DNA of 61,206 nucleotides, from the NCBI GenBank assembly GCA_021736975.1, contig JAIPET010000006.1, positions 1 through 61,206 of the forward strand. Reading direction: 5' to 3'. The notes under the pieces were generated by a model. It searched no databases. It was not told the DNA's origin and saw only the letters and a list, made by a program, of their open reading frames with translations. The translations under genes were made by a program, and so were the position numbers. The stretch's first letter is position 1; each line of letters begins with the position of its first letter. Origin of the DNA: Candidatus Woesearchaeota archaeon (GTDB taxonomy: Archaea > Nanobdellota > Nanobdellia > Woesearchaeales > 21-14-0-10-32-9). Positions 1 through 8,290 of this stretch are shown here, in pieces.

Positions 1-1510
1 CTAGTTTTTTTAATTTTATTACTTTTGGTTTTAATTTGGTGTTACTTTTGTAATTCATTTCTGAAAGATTTTGTAATATGTTATTTATTTCTGATTCTAT
101 TTCTGATTCTTTTGAAAAATTTGATATTTCTAACATACCTGATTCATGGTCTTTTGTTATCTCTGTTTTTCGAGTTTGTATTTTTTCAAGAAGTTCATTT
201 CGATTTTTTATTTTTTCTATGTATTCTTGTTTTTTTTTATTATATTCGTTTATTAATTCATTTTTTTCTAATTCATTCACACTATTTTTTTTCTTTTTTT
301 CAATGTTTATTAGGTCTTTCTCTGTCAAGATTAAGGATTGAATTATTCTTTCTTTTCGTTCATTTAATTGTTCTATTTCTAATTTGTAAAGATTGTCTGA
401 GACTTTATTGAGAGCTGCTTCGTATATTTCTTGTGCTAATTCAGGTGTTGTGGTGTGGATTATTTCTTCTATTTGACTAGGTATTTTTTTCAATATTTCT
501 GTTTGATCTTTTACTTGTTCATCAATTTCTTTTAATATTTCATTTAATTTTTTTTGTCTTGGAGAATATGTTTTTATTCTTGTATTTGGATTGTATTCTA
601 ATTGTTTTATTATTTCTCCTTGGCTATTTGCACCTATTGCAACTACAGGGGTTCCATAAAATCCGCGGTATTTTATTTTATTTTTTATAAATCCTAATTC
701 TTCTAGAAAAGTTGGCCAGTTTAATTCAGTTATTAAATATTCTTTATTTGTTATGAAAAGAGTATTTTTTTTTTCGCTTATTTTCGGATTCATTAATTTT
801 AATGTTTGATTATTTGAAGTTAAATCTAATGATCCTGTTATATTTTTTTGTTTTAATTCTTCTTTTATTTTTTCTTCTAATTTTTGTTGTGAGTCTTTTT
901 TTATTTTATATATTCCGTTTTGGATTTCTAGTTCTTGTATGTTTAGTTTTTCTTTTGTTTGTTTTTCTGTATTTTCTTTTTTCATGTAATAGTATCCGTT
1001 ATGTATTTCAACATCTTCACTTTTCAAATCTTGTTTTGCTCTTTCTATTGCTACTTGTAAATATGTTGATTGTTGTATTAAATATGCTAAATTATATGCG
1101 CTTATTTGGTTGTTGTGTTTTGGTTCAAGAGTTAATTGTTTTTTTAGATTTTTTGGTGTTTTTTTTGGTATGAAGGGGATTTTTCCTCCTTTTGCATCAA
1201 TTGGTATTAATTTTATTTTTTCATTTTCTTTTTCTAATAATATGTAGTCTGGTGTTGATATAAATTTATTTTTAAGTTCTTCAATTGCTTCTTTTGAAAA
1301 TAATTGTTCTGATTTTATTTTTAGAATATCTAGGGGAAGAATTATTTTTTTTGATTCTTCTTTTTTTTCAGTTTCTCTCATAAATATATTTATTACGCCA
1401 TTATCTCCAAATACTGGTTGGTATATGTTTGCATCTATTGCTAGTTTTTGTGCTACTTCAAGTTCAAAAGAATTCATATTTGCAAATTGTCCAAATAAAA
1501 GTTCGCTCAT
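1..1510 (-). CDS. Hypothetical coiled-coil protein, partial (3' end outside window)
   Basis: The reverse strand reads open from an ATG at 1510 to the left edge, about 503 codons, with the stop codon outside the window. I do not recognise the family. The N-terminal half (starting MSELLFGQFANMNSFELEVA) looks globular and rich in beta-forming residues. From about residue 330 onward the sequence is rich in K, E, I and L with heptad-like spacing, so a coiled coil is likely. The start codon overlaps the stop of the upstream DHH phosphoesterase gene (ATGA at 1507-1510), so the two are translationally coupled in one operon and may act together in nucleic-acid metabolism. That link is inference from context only. 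Confidence 0.75.
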   Translation of the reverse strand, partial: MSELLFGQFANMNSFELEVAQKLAIDANIYQPVFGDNGVINIFMRETEKKEESKKIILPLDILKIKSEQLFSKEAIEELKNKFISTPDYILLEKENEKIKLIPIDAKGGKIPFIPKKTPKNLKKQLTLEPKHNNQISAYNLAYLIQQSTYLQVAIERAKQDLKSEDVEIHNGYYYMKKENTEKQTKEKLNIQELEIQNGIYKIKKDSQQKLEEKIKEELKQKNITGSLDLTSNNQTLKLMNPKISEKKNTLFITNKEYLITELNWPTFLEELGFIKNKIKYRGFYGTPVVAIGANSQGEIIKQLEYNPNTRIKTYSPRQKKLNEILKEIDEQVKDQTEILKKIPSQIEEIIHTTTPELAQEIYEAALNKVSDNLYKLEIEQLNERKERIIQSLILTEKDLINIEKKKKNSVNELEKNELINEYNKKKQEYIEKIKNRNELLEKIQTRKTEITKDHESGMLEISNFSKESEIESEINNILQNLSEMNYKSNTKLKPKVIKLKKL

Positions 1511-3516
1511 GTTGTTTTCTCCATTACGTATTGTTCTTTTATGTATTCTCCAAGTTGATCTAGGTTTTCTTTTTTAACATAGCAACTTGCCGCATCCGGG
1601 TGTCCGCCGCCACTTTCTGTTATTTCTAGTTTTGTCATTTGTTCATAAAAATCTCCTAATTGCACTTTTTGTCCTGGGAATTTATTTGTTCTGGCGCTTA
1701 TTTTGTATAGTCCTTCTTCTGTTTCAAGTGATGTGAATAATACTCCGTATTCTCCTGGTAATAATCTTGATTTGGCGGTTATTCCTCCAAAGACTCCTGT
1801 CATCACTCTTAAAAATTCTTTACTTTGTTCTAGTTCTTTTTCTAAGTCGTCTAATTGTAATAGGTATGCGCCTTTTCCAAATTCTATTAATTTACTTTTA
1901 TTTTCTGGTTGCGAGTATATGTTTGATAAGCTTGATTCGGTTAATGATTTTGGGTCGTTATTCATGATCCAGTCTTCTATTAGTTCCATACCGTCGTGTA
2001 TTGTTATGTTATATTTTGCTTTTATTGTTTTTAATTTTCTAAATATTTCTTGTTGTTCTTCGTCGTTTGGATCGTAGTTTCCTTCTAATTCTATTGAGAC
2101 TGCTTGCATGAATAAGTCGCCTTCTCCCATTTTTGAAAAGGCAGTCATGTCGTTTGCGAGTTCTGCTATTGATTTATATTTTAACAGTTTACTTGTATCG
2201 TTGTTTATGATGTATTGTTCTTCAAGAAACATTTCTAGATTTTCTTCTTTTTTTCTTGGATCAGAAAATGCTAGAATTTTTTTCTTTAGGTTTTTCATTA
2301 ATTTTTTTCTTTCTATTCCTCTTACATCGTTCATGTGTGTTTTTTCTATTTTTAGATCATATAGTAGTCTGTCTGTTAGAATTATTCTTTGTGTGTGTCT
2401 TTTTTCATCGTCTTTATAATCTTCAATTATTGGATCTATAAAGTCTCCTTTTGAGTTTGTTACGTATCTTTCTCCTGATTTTGTTGTAGAAATTAAATTT
2501 TTTCCATATTCTTTTTTGAATTCTTCATTTATTTTTTCTATTTTTTTTTCACTTAAGGTATCTAGAATTATTTTATTTATTCCTGTTTGTTTTTTTTGTA
2601 TGTTTGTTGCAAATAATAAATCTGTTTCTTGTCTTATTTTTCTTGTTACATTTATGTTATTTGTGTATCCTTGAGATGTTAGGAATGTTTCTCTTTGATC
2701 GTTGCTTGCTACATCGTATTTTAAGTTTAAAGGTATTTGTGATTCGGCTATTGCAAATGGTATTGTTTTTGTGAAGTATCCGAAGAATGGACTGTCTTCT
2801 TTTTGGAGTTTTTGATTGTGTGTGTAGTATTCATATATTGTTTTGTTTATTCCTTCGTCTTTTTGTTGGTCTGCTTTTGATCCTGCTATGGCTAGCATTG
2901 TTAAGTAGTCTATTTTTTGGTTTAGCTCTTTTTCTATTTTTTTATCTAATTTGACATCAGTTACAAGTTCGTCTTTTATGTAATGCAGTAATAGTCCTGA
3001 TAGTAGAGATCCTGATAGTTCTTTTGCTCCATCTATTCCGTAGTTGCAAGGGTTTATGTATTGGTGTTTTCCTTTAAAATCTAATGGTTTGTGGTGATCA
3101 AGTATTATTGCTTCTTCTAATTGTTCAAGTTTTTTAGGGGTCATAACAGATAAATCTGAGAATATGTATGTTCCATCACTCATTCTTTCTTTGATTTTTG
3201 TTATGCTGTTTTCATGTTCTTCATCATTAGATATTGTCATATGTCTTTCTGATTGTATGTTTATGTGGTATGGTTGTGGTTTTTCTCCTTTTTGTATTTG
3301 TGTTTTTCCTGCTAGCTGTGCTATTGGTTTTAATCCTTCATCTAATAATAATGATGCTAATCCATCTGCATCTGCTAAATGACTTACTATGTTTATATGT
3401 CTATATATATAAGCTGATATTCGTTCATAGATTGTGTGTGCTGTTTTTTTTAGTTGTGTTAGAAGTTCTCTATGTTTTGGATGTTCTCTTTCCAGTATTT
3501 CTATTAATGTGCTCAT
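1507..3516 (-). CDS. DHH/DHHA1 family phosphoesterase (RecJ-like)
   Basis: A 669-residue protein of the DHH superfamily, which includes RecJ exonucleases, archaeal RecJ-like/GAN proteins and nano-RNases. Visible motifs are an H-x-x-D-x-D-G stretch at residues 46-52 (metal binding), D121, the DHH triad at 140-142, and the DHHA1 substrate-binding GGGH at about 636-639. It probably hydrolyses phosphodiester bonds in single-stranded DNA or RNA in the cytoplasm. It is longer than minimal nano-RNases, with a large middle insertion rich in charged residues. It shares an ATGA overlap with the downstream coiled-coil gene. The exact substrate cannot be told from sequence. The family call is secure and the RecJ label is less so. 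Confidence 0.88.
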   Translation of the reverse strand: MSTLIEILEREHPKHRELLTQLKKTAHTIYERISAYIYRHINIVSHLADADGLASLLLDEGLKPIAQLAGKTQIQKGEKPQPYHINIQSERHMTISNDEEHENSITKIKERMSDGTYIFSDLSVMTPKKLEQLEEAIILDHHKPLDFKGKHQYINPCNYGIDGAKELSGSLLSGLLLHYIKDELVTDVKLDKKIEKELNQKIDYLTMLAIAGSKADQQKDEGINKTIYEYYTHNQKLQKEDSPFFGYFTKTIPFAIAESQIPLNLKYDVASNDQRETFLTSQGYTNNINVTRKIRQETDLLFATNIQKKQTGINKIILDTLSEKKIEKINEEFKKEYGKNLISTTKSGERYVTNSKGDFIDPIIEDYKDDEKRHTQRIILTDRLLYDLKIEKTHMNDVRGIERKKLMKNLKKKILAFSDPRKKEENLEMFLEEQYIINNDTSKLLKYKSIAELANDMTAFSKMGEGDLFMQAVSIELEGNYDPNDEEQQEIFRKLKTIKAKYNITIHDGMELIEDWIMNNDPKSLTESSLSNIYSQPENKSKLIEFGKGAYLLQLDDLEKELEQSKEFLRVMTGVFGGITAKSRLLPGEYGVLFTSLETEEGLYKISARTNKFPGQKVQLGDFYEQMTKLEITESGGGHPDAASCYVKKENLDQLGEYIKEQYVMEKTT

Positions 3517-3599
3517 CCTTCCCCTCGTTGGTTACTATTATAAAATAGCAAAAGTATTAAATATATAAGGTTGTCGTTATTATAGGATATAGGTGAAGA

Positions 3600-4721
3600 A
3601 TGAATAGGGTGGATGAATTAAAACAAGTTTTTTTAGTTTGGGCTTTTAGGATTTTGGTAGTTATGGCGATTTTGGCTGCTTTTTTTAAAAGTAATTGGGT
3701 TAATTTGTTGATTTCTATATTTATTTTAATTATTTCGTTTCCTGTTTTTGTTGGTAAAAAAAATAAGGTTACGGGACTTGAATTTTTGGTTTTATTTTTT
3801 ATTTTTGCACTTATTTATTTTAGTAATCTTGGTTTTTTGAATGCTTTATTTTGGTGGTGGAATCTTTTTATCAGATTTGTTCTTGGTATTTTAGCAGTTC
3901 TGGTTGGTTTTCTTCTTATTTTTATTATTAATAATTCTAAGAAAAAAAATCTTGAGTTTAATGTTTTTTTTATTACTTTGTTTTGTTTTAGTTTTGCGCT
4001 TATGAGTGGTTTATTGTGGGAGATTTTTAAGTTTTTAATCGGTATTTTTTTTGACATTAATTTATTTTCTGTAAGTTTAGAAAAGGAGTTTTGGGGAGTT
4101 GTTATTTTTAGTTTAGGTTCTTTTTTCGCTTCTTTGATGGGGTATTTGCATTTAATTTTTTTTAAGCATTCTTTTTTGAAAAAACATTTTTTAAATCTTT
4201 TAAGAAAGAATCCTGATATTTTTAAGGGTGTTGTAAGTCCTAAAAATTATTTAGTTTCTTTGATCAAAAGAGGGGAGTCTGAAGACTTGGAATTTAAGTC
4301 TGCTCTTCGTACTAATCTTTTTACTAAGGAACATGATAAGCGAATTGAGCATTCTATTTTGAAAACTATTTTGGCTTTTATGAATACTGGTGGGGGTAAA
4401 CTTCTTATAGGGGTTTCTGATGAAGGGAAATTAATTGGTTTGGATAATGATGGTTTTAAAAGTCTTGACAAATTCAGTTTACATCTTACTAATTTAATTG
4501 ATAAAAATATATCAAATGGTATGTCTAATGTGTCTATTGATTTTATTGAAATTGATGATGTGAGTGTTTGTATTGTTTATGTTAAAAGTTCTAGAAAACA
4601 TTTATTTCTAAATTACTTGGGTCAAGAAGAATTTTATATTAGATTCGGTCCTTCGAGTGTTAAATTAACAGGTAGTAGGCTTGTTGATTATATAAATGGA
4701 AAATATAAAAAAGTTTATTGA
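3600..4721 (+). CDS. Membrane protein with C-terminal Schlafen AlbA_2 (divergent ATPase) domain
   Basis: A 373-residue protein with about six hydrophobic segments (residues about 10-185) followed by a soluble domain. The membrane part resembles the YjdF/DUF2238 family around 'SGLLWEIFKF'. From about residue 225 the motif ESEDLEFKSALR, then 'FMNTGGGKLLIGVSDEG', is characteristic of the Schlafen AlbA_2 domain (AAA_4), a putative nucleotide- or nucleic-acid-binding module. An AGGTGA ribosome-binding site lies just before the ATG. It converges on the next gene with a 7-base tail overlap. The combination would tether an AlbA_2 domain to the membrane. Function is unknown; the AlbA_2 assignment is good and the YjdF-like assignment moderate. 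Confidence 0.82.
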   Translation: MNRVDELKQVFLVWAFRILVVMAILAAFFKSNWVNLLISIFILIISFPVFVGKKNKVTGLEFLVLFFIFALIYFSNLGFLNALFWWWNLFIRFVLGILAVLVGFLLIFIINNSKKKNLEFNVFFITLFCFSFALMSGLLWEIFKFLIGIFFDINLFSVSLEKEFWGVVIFSLGSFFASLMGYLHLIFFKHSFLKKHFLNLLRKNPDIFKGVVSPKNYLVSLIKRGESEDLEFKSALRTNLFTKEHDKRIEHSILKTILAFMNTGGGKLLIGVSDEGKLIGLDNDGFKSLDKFSLHLTNLIDKNISNGMSNVSIDFIEIDDVSVCIVYVKSSRKHLFLNYLGQEEFYIRFGPSSVKLTGSRLVDYINGKYKKVY

Positions 4722-5044
4722 CAGTCTTGTGGACAAGAATCTGGTGTTTCGGCGCATGGACACCCTTCACCCATACATACTATTTCTTCGCATTTTGTAT
4801 TTCCACAGGTGTTTACGCATAAACTTGCAGGTTTTTCTTTTGCACCAATATCTTTTATTTCTATGAATATTTGACCTTCTTTTGTCATGCATTGTCTCGG
4901 ATTGCTTTCCATGATGTCGTTTCCAGCATCCACGCATTCTTTGTATGAATTTATTTGAATTTCTTTTTTGTTCAAAAATAATATTGCAAGTATCGTGATT
5001 ATTAGAATGATTAGTATTATTGATATATTGGTTTTTTGTTTCAT
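4715..5044 (-). CDS. Membrane-anchored cysteine-rich small protein
   Basis: A 109-residue protein with one N-terminal hydrophobic segment (about residues 8-24), probably an uncleaved anchor, followed by an exported cysteine-rich region. It contains the recurring archaeal/bacterial pattern C-V-D-A-G-N-x-I-M-E-S-x-P-R-Q-C near residues 37-52 and a Cys-rich tail (CGNTKCEEIVC, then CPCAETPDSCPQDC) likely forming disulfides or binding metal. Its TATA box (5066-5075) lies in an AT-rich stretch shared with the divergent PC4-like gene and places transcription start at the ATG. Function is unknown; an extracytoplasmic location is inferred from the anchor and cysteines. Confidence 0.7.
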   Translation of the reverse strand: MKQKTNISIILIILIITILAILFLNKKEIQINSYKECVDAGNDIMESNPRQCMTKEGQIFIEIKDIGAKEKPASLCVNTCGNTKCEEIVCMGEGCPCAETPDSCPQDCQ

Positions 5045-5110
5045 ATAGTTTTATTTATCAAAAGATATTTAAAACATTCGAATGTCTTTTTTTCTACAGA
5101 GGTTGATAAA

Positions 5111-5347
5111 ATGGCATTTGATAAAAGTTTAGACAAAGAATTATTTGGTGAATCGGTTGAATTTGAAACAACTAAGTTAAGAGTTTCAGTATTTTCATAT
5201 AATGATGGTACTCCTAAGCTTCAGATTAGTAGGGAATTACTTAATACCGAGGATGGTTCGTGGAAATGGGCTAAGATGGGTAGACTTACAAAGGATGAAG
5301 TTGTTGCTATTTTGCCTTTCATTGAAAAAGCTAAAGAACATCTATAA
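5111..5347 (+). CDS. PC4-like (transcriptional coactivator p15) family protein
   Basis: A 78-residue protein starting MAFDKSLDKELFG. The stretch KLRVSVFSYNDGTPKLQISR, followed by WKWAKMGRLTKDEV and a helix, matches the beta-ridge plus helix of PC4/p15 single-stranded nucleic-acid-binding proteins. In archaea such proteins are small DNA-binding or transcription-associated factors. I chose the ATG at 5111 rather than an upstream in-frame start at 5036 because GAGGT lies at 5098-5102 and the TATA box (about 5066-5075) would leave the upstream codon untranscribed. Specific partners are unknown. Confidence 0.68.
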   Translation: MAFDKSLDKELFGESVEFETTKLRVSVFSYNDGTPKLQISRELLNTEDGSWKWAKMGRLTKDEVVAILPFIEKAKEHL

Positions 5348-5350
5348 TTT

Positions 5351-5755
5351 TTAGATGGTTTTTATTTTTTTTATAATTTTTTCTTGTAAAAATATTAATT
5401 CTTCTTTTGATGGTTTGTTTGACAATAATTTTATGTCGTAGAGTATTATTTGTATTTTTTGTTGTTCTTTAAATTCTTTATATGTTTCACATATGCATTC
5501 TATGTCGTTTAAGTGTTTTTCTTTGTATTGTTTTAGGTATTGGATGTATGGTTCGACGTTTATTTTTTCGTAGTGTTTTATTATGAATTTTAATATTCTT
5601 AGTGTTATTTTTATTATGTCTTTTGAGAAATTTGGTTTGATTTGTAGTTTTTTTCTTGTTTCTTTTTGTATTGCTATTGATTTGTTATATATTTTTTTTT
5701 CTATTATTTTTACTTTTCTTCTTATCAAGAATGGGAAGTTTATCTCCTTTATCAT
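5351..5755 (-). CDS. Hypothetical helical, lysine-rich protein
   Basis: A 134-residue protein not recognised as any family. It is strongly basic (many K and I), predicted mostly helical, with two Cys residues in 'IECICETYKEF'. It ends three bases after the convergent PC4-like gene. No signal peptide or membrane segment is evident. The reading frame has an ATG start and the A-rich codon use of its neighbours, so it is probably a real gene. Confidence 0.55.
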   Translation of the reverse strand: MIKEINFPFLIRRKVKIIEKKIYNKSIAIQKETRKKLQIKPNFSKDIIKITLRILKFIIKHYEKINVEPYIQYLKQYKEKHLNDIECICETYKEFKEQQKIQIILYDIKLLSNKPSKEELIFLQEKIIKKIKTI

Positions 5756-5827
5756 AGTGACACTTAGTTGTTACTATTTTTAAGTGTTGTTGTAAATAAT
5801 TGTTTTTTTAGTGGTATTAAGAATTAA

Positions 5828-6427
5828 TTAAAGATCTATGATTTTTCCTTTTGATCCTACGTTTATTACTCTTGTGCCTTCTAGTTCTTCTTCAAGGCCT
5901 TCTGCTTCATGTACGTGGCTGCATAAAAGGATGTCTGGTCGCAGTTCTCTGAGTGCTTGTAATACGCCTTGGCTTCCTTTTACAAAGTTTGATAGTTTTT
6001 CCATTTTGCTTTTTGATGGGTGTACATGTGTCATCATTATTTTTTTTGGTAAGTAGGATATTTTGTCAAATCCCTTTTTTAGTGTGTTAAAAATTTCTGT
6101 TTCTGACAGACCGTGGATTCCTATGTTTGCTGAACCGCATCCGAATATGCCTATTTCTTCGTATCTTACGGAGTAGCCGTGTAGGTGTTTTGCATGGTTT
6201 ATTTTTGATAAGAATTCTGCTGTTGATATGCTTTCATGATTTCCTGATATTATGAGCATTTTTTGATTTCTATCTTTGAATGGTTGTAGTATATTTTCTA
6301 TTGAGTCTTCGTTTTGTATGTCTCCGCATAGTAAAACTAGATCCACTTTTTCTTTTTCTGCTTTTTCTGCTAGTTCTTTTGCAACATCCATATCTCCATG
6401 TATGTCACCAGCTCCAAGTATTTTCAT
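5828..6427 (-). CDS. Calcineurin-like metallophosphoesterase
   Basis: A 199-residue single-domain metallophosphoesterase. The canonical metal-ligand blocks are GDIHGD (residues 7-12), GDIQN (about 35-39), GNHE (about 61-64), THVH and a later SHVH, in the usual order, so a dinuclear-metal phosphodiesterase or phosphatase is expected. It is far shorter than Mre11 and has no capping domain, so it should not be taken as the Rad50 partner. Its first codons and promoter are duplicated just upstream (6541-6585). Substrate unknown. Confidence 0.85.
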   Translation of the reverse strand: MKILGAGDIHGDMDVAKELAEKAEKEKVDLVLLCGDIQNEDSIENILQPFKDRNQKMLIISGNHESISTAEFLSKINHAKHLHGYSVRYEEIGIFGCGSANIGIHGLSETEIFNTLKKGFDKISYLPKKIMMTHVHPSKSKMEKLSNFVKGSQGVLQALRELRPDILLCSHVHEAEGLEEELEGTRVINVGSKGKIIDL

Positions 6428-6585
6428 TTGGACCTCTGTACAAATGAAGGCTTAAAAAATTGAAAGTTTTTGTTTGTTTTCATTTTTGTTTGTTTTCTTT
6501 TTGATGTTGGTGATTCAAAAATTCTGTAATTTTTTTTTTATCACTAGCTCCGAGTATTTTCATTTAGACCTATGTACAAATGAAG
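6405..6585 (-). repeat. 45-base direct repeat: duplicated promoter and 5' end of the metallophosphoesterase gene
   Basis: Bases 6405-6449 (promoter end, ATG and first codons of the metallophosphoesterase) recur at 6541-6585 with 41 of 45 positions identical. The upstream copy keeps an ATG at 6563 and the residues MKILGASD, then runs through a poly-lysine stretch to a stop after 27 codons. It is either a decayed partial duplication or a transcribed leader peptide; the first is more likely. Confidence 0.7.
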
Positions 6586-6628
6586 ACTCAGAAATTTGTT
6601 GAATTTTTGTTTTCATTTTTTTTTAGAA

Positions 6629-7234
6629 TCATTCACGTCTATCTTTTATTTGAATGTCTTCTTGTCTGTCTGCAAGATTTATTATTGTTGAAGGTTTTCC
6701 TTTTTTTTCTCCTTCGTATACTATGAATGCTATTTTGTTTTTTATTTTTATGTTTAAGTTGTCTTTATTTGTCATAAAATCTGATCCTGTTTTGTTTGCG
6801 GATGTTGTTATTATTGGTTTTTCAAATTCTTCTACTATTTTTGAAAACCAGTTATTTGGTATTCTAACTCCTATTGTGTCTTTTCCTGGTGAGACGTTTT
6901 TCGCTATTGCGTCTTTATTTTTTAATTTCAGTATGATTGTAAATCTATGTTCTTGTCCGTTTATTTCGATGTAGGTTCCTAATTTTTCCACAAATGGTTT
7001 TTCTTTTTCTCCTACGTAGCAGTTTTCGTAAACCCATTTTTTGTTTGGTGCGATTATTGAGTATGGTTGTATTCCTGATCCTTTTATTTCTCTTATTTTT
7101 GCTATAGCTTCTTCGTTTGTTGCATCGCATCCTAATCCATATATTGTATCTGTTGGGTAGATGAAGATTTCTGTTTCCATTTGTTTTAAGAATTTTCTTT
7201 TTGAATTTTGGAATTCTTCTTTATTAAGGATCAT
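6629..7234 (-). CDS. Threonylcarbamoyl-AMP synthase (Sua5/YciO/YrdC family)
   Basis: A 201-residue cytoplasmic protein carrying the YrdC signature: IYPTDTIYGLGCDATNEEAI near the N-terminus, followed by a lysine-rich nucleotide-binding region and SANKTGSD (about residue 145). Family members make threonylcarbamoyl-AMP from threonine, bicarbonate and ATP for t6A37 modification of tRNAs that read ANN codons. The length fits the single-domain YrdC type without the Sua5 C-terminal domain. It ends before a separate tiny operon and seems transcribed alone. Confidence 0.88.
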   Translation of the reverse strand: MILNKEEFQNSKRKFLKQMETEIFIYPTDTIYGLGCDATNEEAIAKIREIKGSGIQPYSIIAPNKKWVYENCYVGEKEKPFVEKLGTYIEINGQEHRFTIILKLKNKDAIAKNVSPGKDTIGVRIPNNWFSKIVEEFEKPIITTSANKTGSDFMTNKDNLNIKIKNKIAFIVYEGEKKGKPSTIINLADRQEDIQIKDRRE

Positions 7235-7290
7235 TGTTACAAAGAATGGACTTGTATTTATATATTTAATTAAATTATTTAAAAAAGAAA

Positions 7291-7428
7291 TTAAATTGTA
7301 TTTTTTAATGATTTTTTTCTTATATTTTGTTGCCAGTAGAAGTTTTCCATAAATTGCATTTTTTCATTATATTCTTGCCAGGCCATGTATTCTTTTTTAT
7401 CAAATAAATTCATTATTGTTTTAAGCAT
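7291..7428 (-). CDS. Small hypothetical protein (45 aa), third gene of a tiny operon
   Basis: Encodes 45 residues starting MLKTIMNLFDKKEYMAWQEY, rich in aromatic residues and charges. A strong GGGGGTGA ribosome-binding site lies inside the end of the preceding 41-codon gene, and the ATG overlaps that gene's last codons, indicating coupled translation. No known domain. Confidence 0.6.
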   Translation of the reverse strand: MLKTIMNLFDKKEYMAWQEYNEKMQFMENFYWQQNIRKKSLKNTI

Positions 7429-7546
7429 ATTCTTCACCCCCTGTTATGTTTAAGTATTCTAAATATGTTGTTTCGTCATCTTGCATTATTAGTCCTTGTG
7501 TTTTCATTATATCTGTTATTTTTTGCGCGTATGTTTTCAATTTCAT
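7421..7546 (-). CDS. Small hypothetical protein (41 aa), second gene of a tiny operon
   Basis: Encodes 41 residues starting MKLKTYAQKITDIMKTQGL and ending YLEYLNITGGEEYA. Its ATG overlaps the TGA of the upstream 27-codon gene and is preceded by GAGGTGAAA. A strong ribosome-binding site at each of three consecutive overlapping reading frames argues that all are translated. No family recognised. Confidence 0.6.
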   Translation of the reverse strand: MKLKTYAQKITDIMKTQGLIMQDDETTYLEYLNITGGEEYA

Positions 7547-7626
7547 ATTTTCACCTCGGTATTCATATTTTTTATTTGGTCAAAAAATAGTTGGTTGATG
7601 TATGTTGTGTATTCGTTTTGATTCAT
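7543..7626 (-). CDS. Small hypothetical protein (27 aa), first gene of a tiny operon
   Basis: Encodes 27 residues starting MNQNEYTTYINQLFF. TGAGGTGATT lies 6 bases before the ATG and a TATA box (GTATATAAAC) at 7661-7670 would start transcription near 7640. Its start resembles that of the 56-residue gene at 15759-15929 (MNQYEP), also preceded by GAGGTGG. Function unknown. Confidence 0.55.
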   Translation of the reverse strand: MNQNEYTTYINQLFFDQIKNMNTEVKI

Positions 7627-7660
7627 GTCAAATCACCTCAAAGTAAATTTGGTTTCTTTT

Positions 7661-7670
7661 GTTTATATAC
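7661..7670 (-). promoter_or_regulatory. TATA box of the three-gene tiny operon
   Basis: GTATATAAAC on the minus strand, about 40 bases before the first small ATG. Unlike most genes here the transcript would have a short leader with a ribosome-binding site. Confidence 0.6.
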
Positions 7671-7771
7671 TCCGTGTCAACACTTGTCCAGTGCTCGTGT
7701 TCGAAATTCAGAACTACTGCTAAGTTACAAAGATAACAATATTTATAAATATATTAAAAGTGACAAACAGA

Positions 7772-8227
7772 ATGATTGATGATTATGACTTTTTAGATGA
7801 TGATTATGAAATGAATAGTGGTTCGGGTAGTTTATTTGATGACGATTTTGATATTCCAGAAGTTGTTGTAATTAATCCTGGGAAAAATCTTGGAGGAGCG
7901 TATGATACTATAAATAAAGTTGTTTCTGATCTTAATAAAAAATTAGTTCCTAAGGGTGAAAAGAGTTTTAGTTATATTTTATTAAAACATGGAGATAAAA
8001 TAATGGAAGTTAATACTTTTGCAGATATTTATGGAGATGGAAAAAAATTATATGAAAATAATAGAATCGAATTCAAAAATACAATTCTTTCAGCAGCAAA
8101 AAAGCTTAATCTTACTATAAGGGAAGGAGCTGCTTTACCATCTGAAACTAATGAGGGAGAATATATATTTTTATCTGAAGATAGAATGTTTATGAATTAT
8201 GTTATGCACTTTTCTAAGAAGAAATGA
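7772..8227 (+). CDS. Hypothetical acidic protein
   Basis: A 151-residue protein starting MIDDYDFLDDDYEMNSG. The first 35 residues are very acidic and probably disordered; the rest looks like a compact alpha/beta domain (PGKNLGGAYDTINKVVSDL onward). I chose the ATG at 7772 over an in-frame GTG at 7760 because the TATA box at about 7740-7750 predicts transcription starting at the ATG, giving a leaderless message. Not recognised as any family. Confidence 0.65.
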   Translation: MIDDYDFLDDDYEMNSGSGSLFDDDFDIPEVVVINPGKNLGGAYDTINKVVSDLNKKLVPKGEKSFSYILLKHGDKIMEVNTFADIYGDGKKLYENNRIEFKNTILSAAKKLNLTIREGAALPSETNEGEYIFLSEDRMFMNYVMHFSKKK

Positions 8228-8290
8228 ATTCTCTTGATGAGTTTTATTATTAGTGTTTCTTTATGATGATTTTTTTTTTTTTTTTTATTT

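Noticed and set aside
5828-6427. Mre11 partner for Rad50
   Set aside because: The metallophosphoesterase is only 199 residues, lacks the Mre11 capping domain and is 14 kb away.
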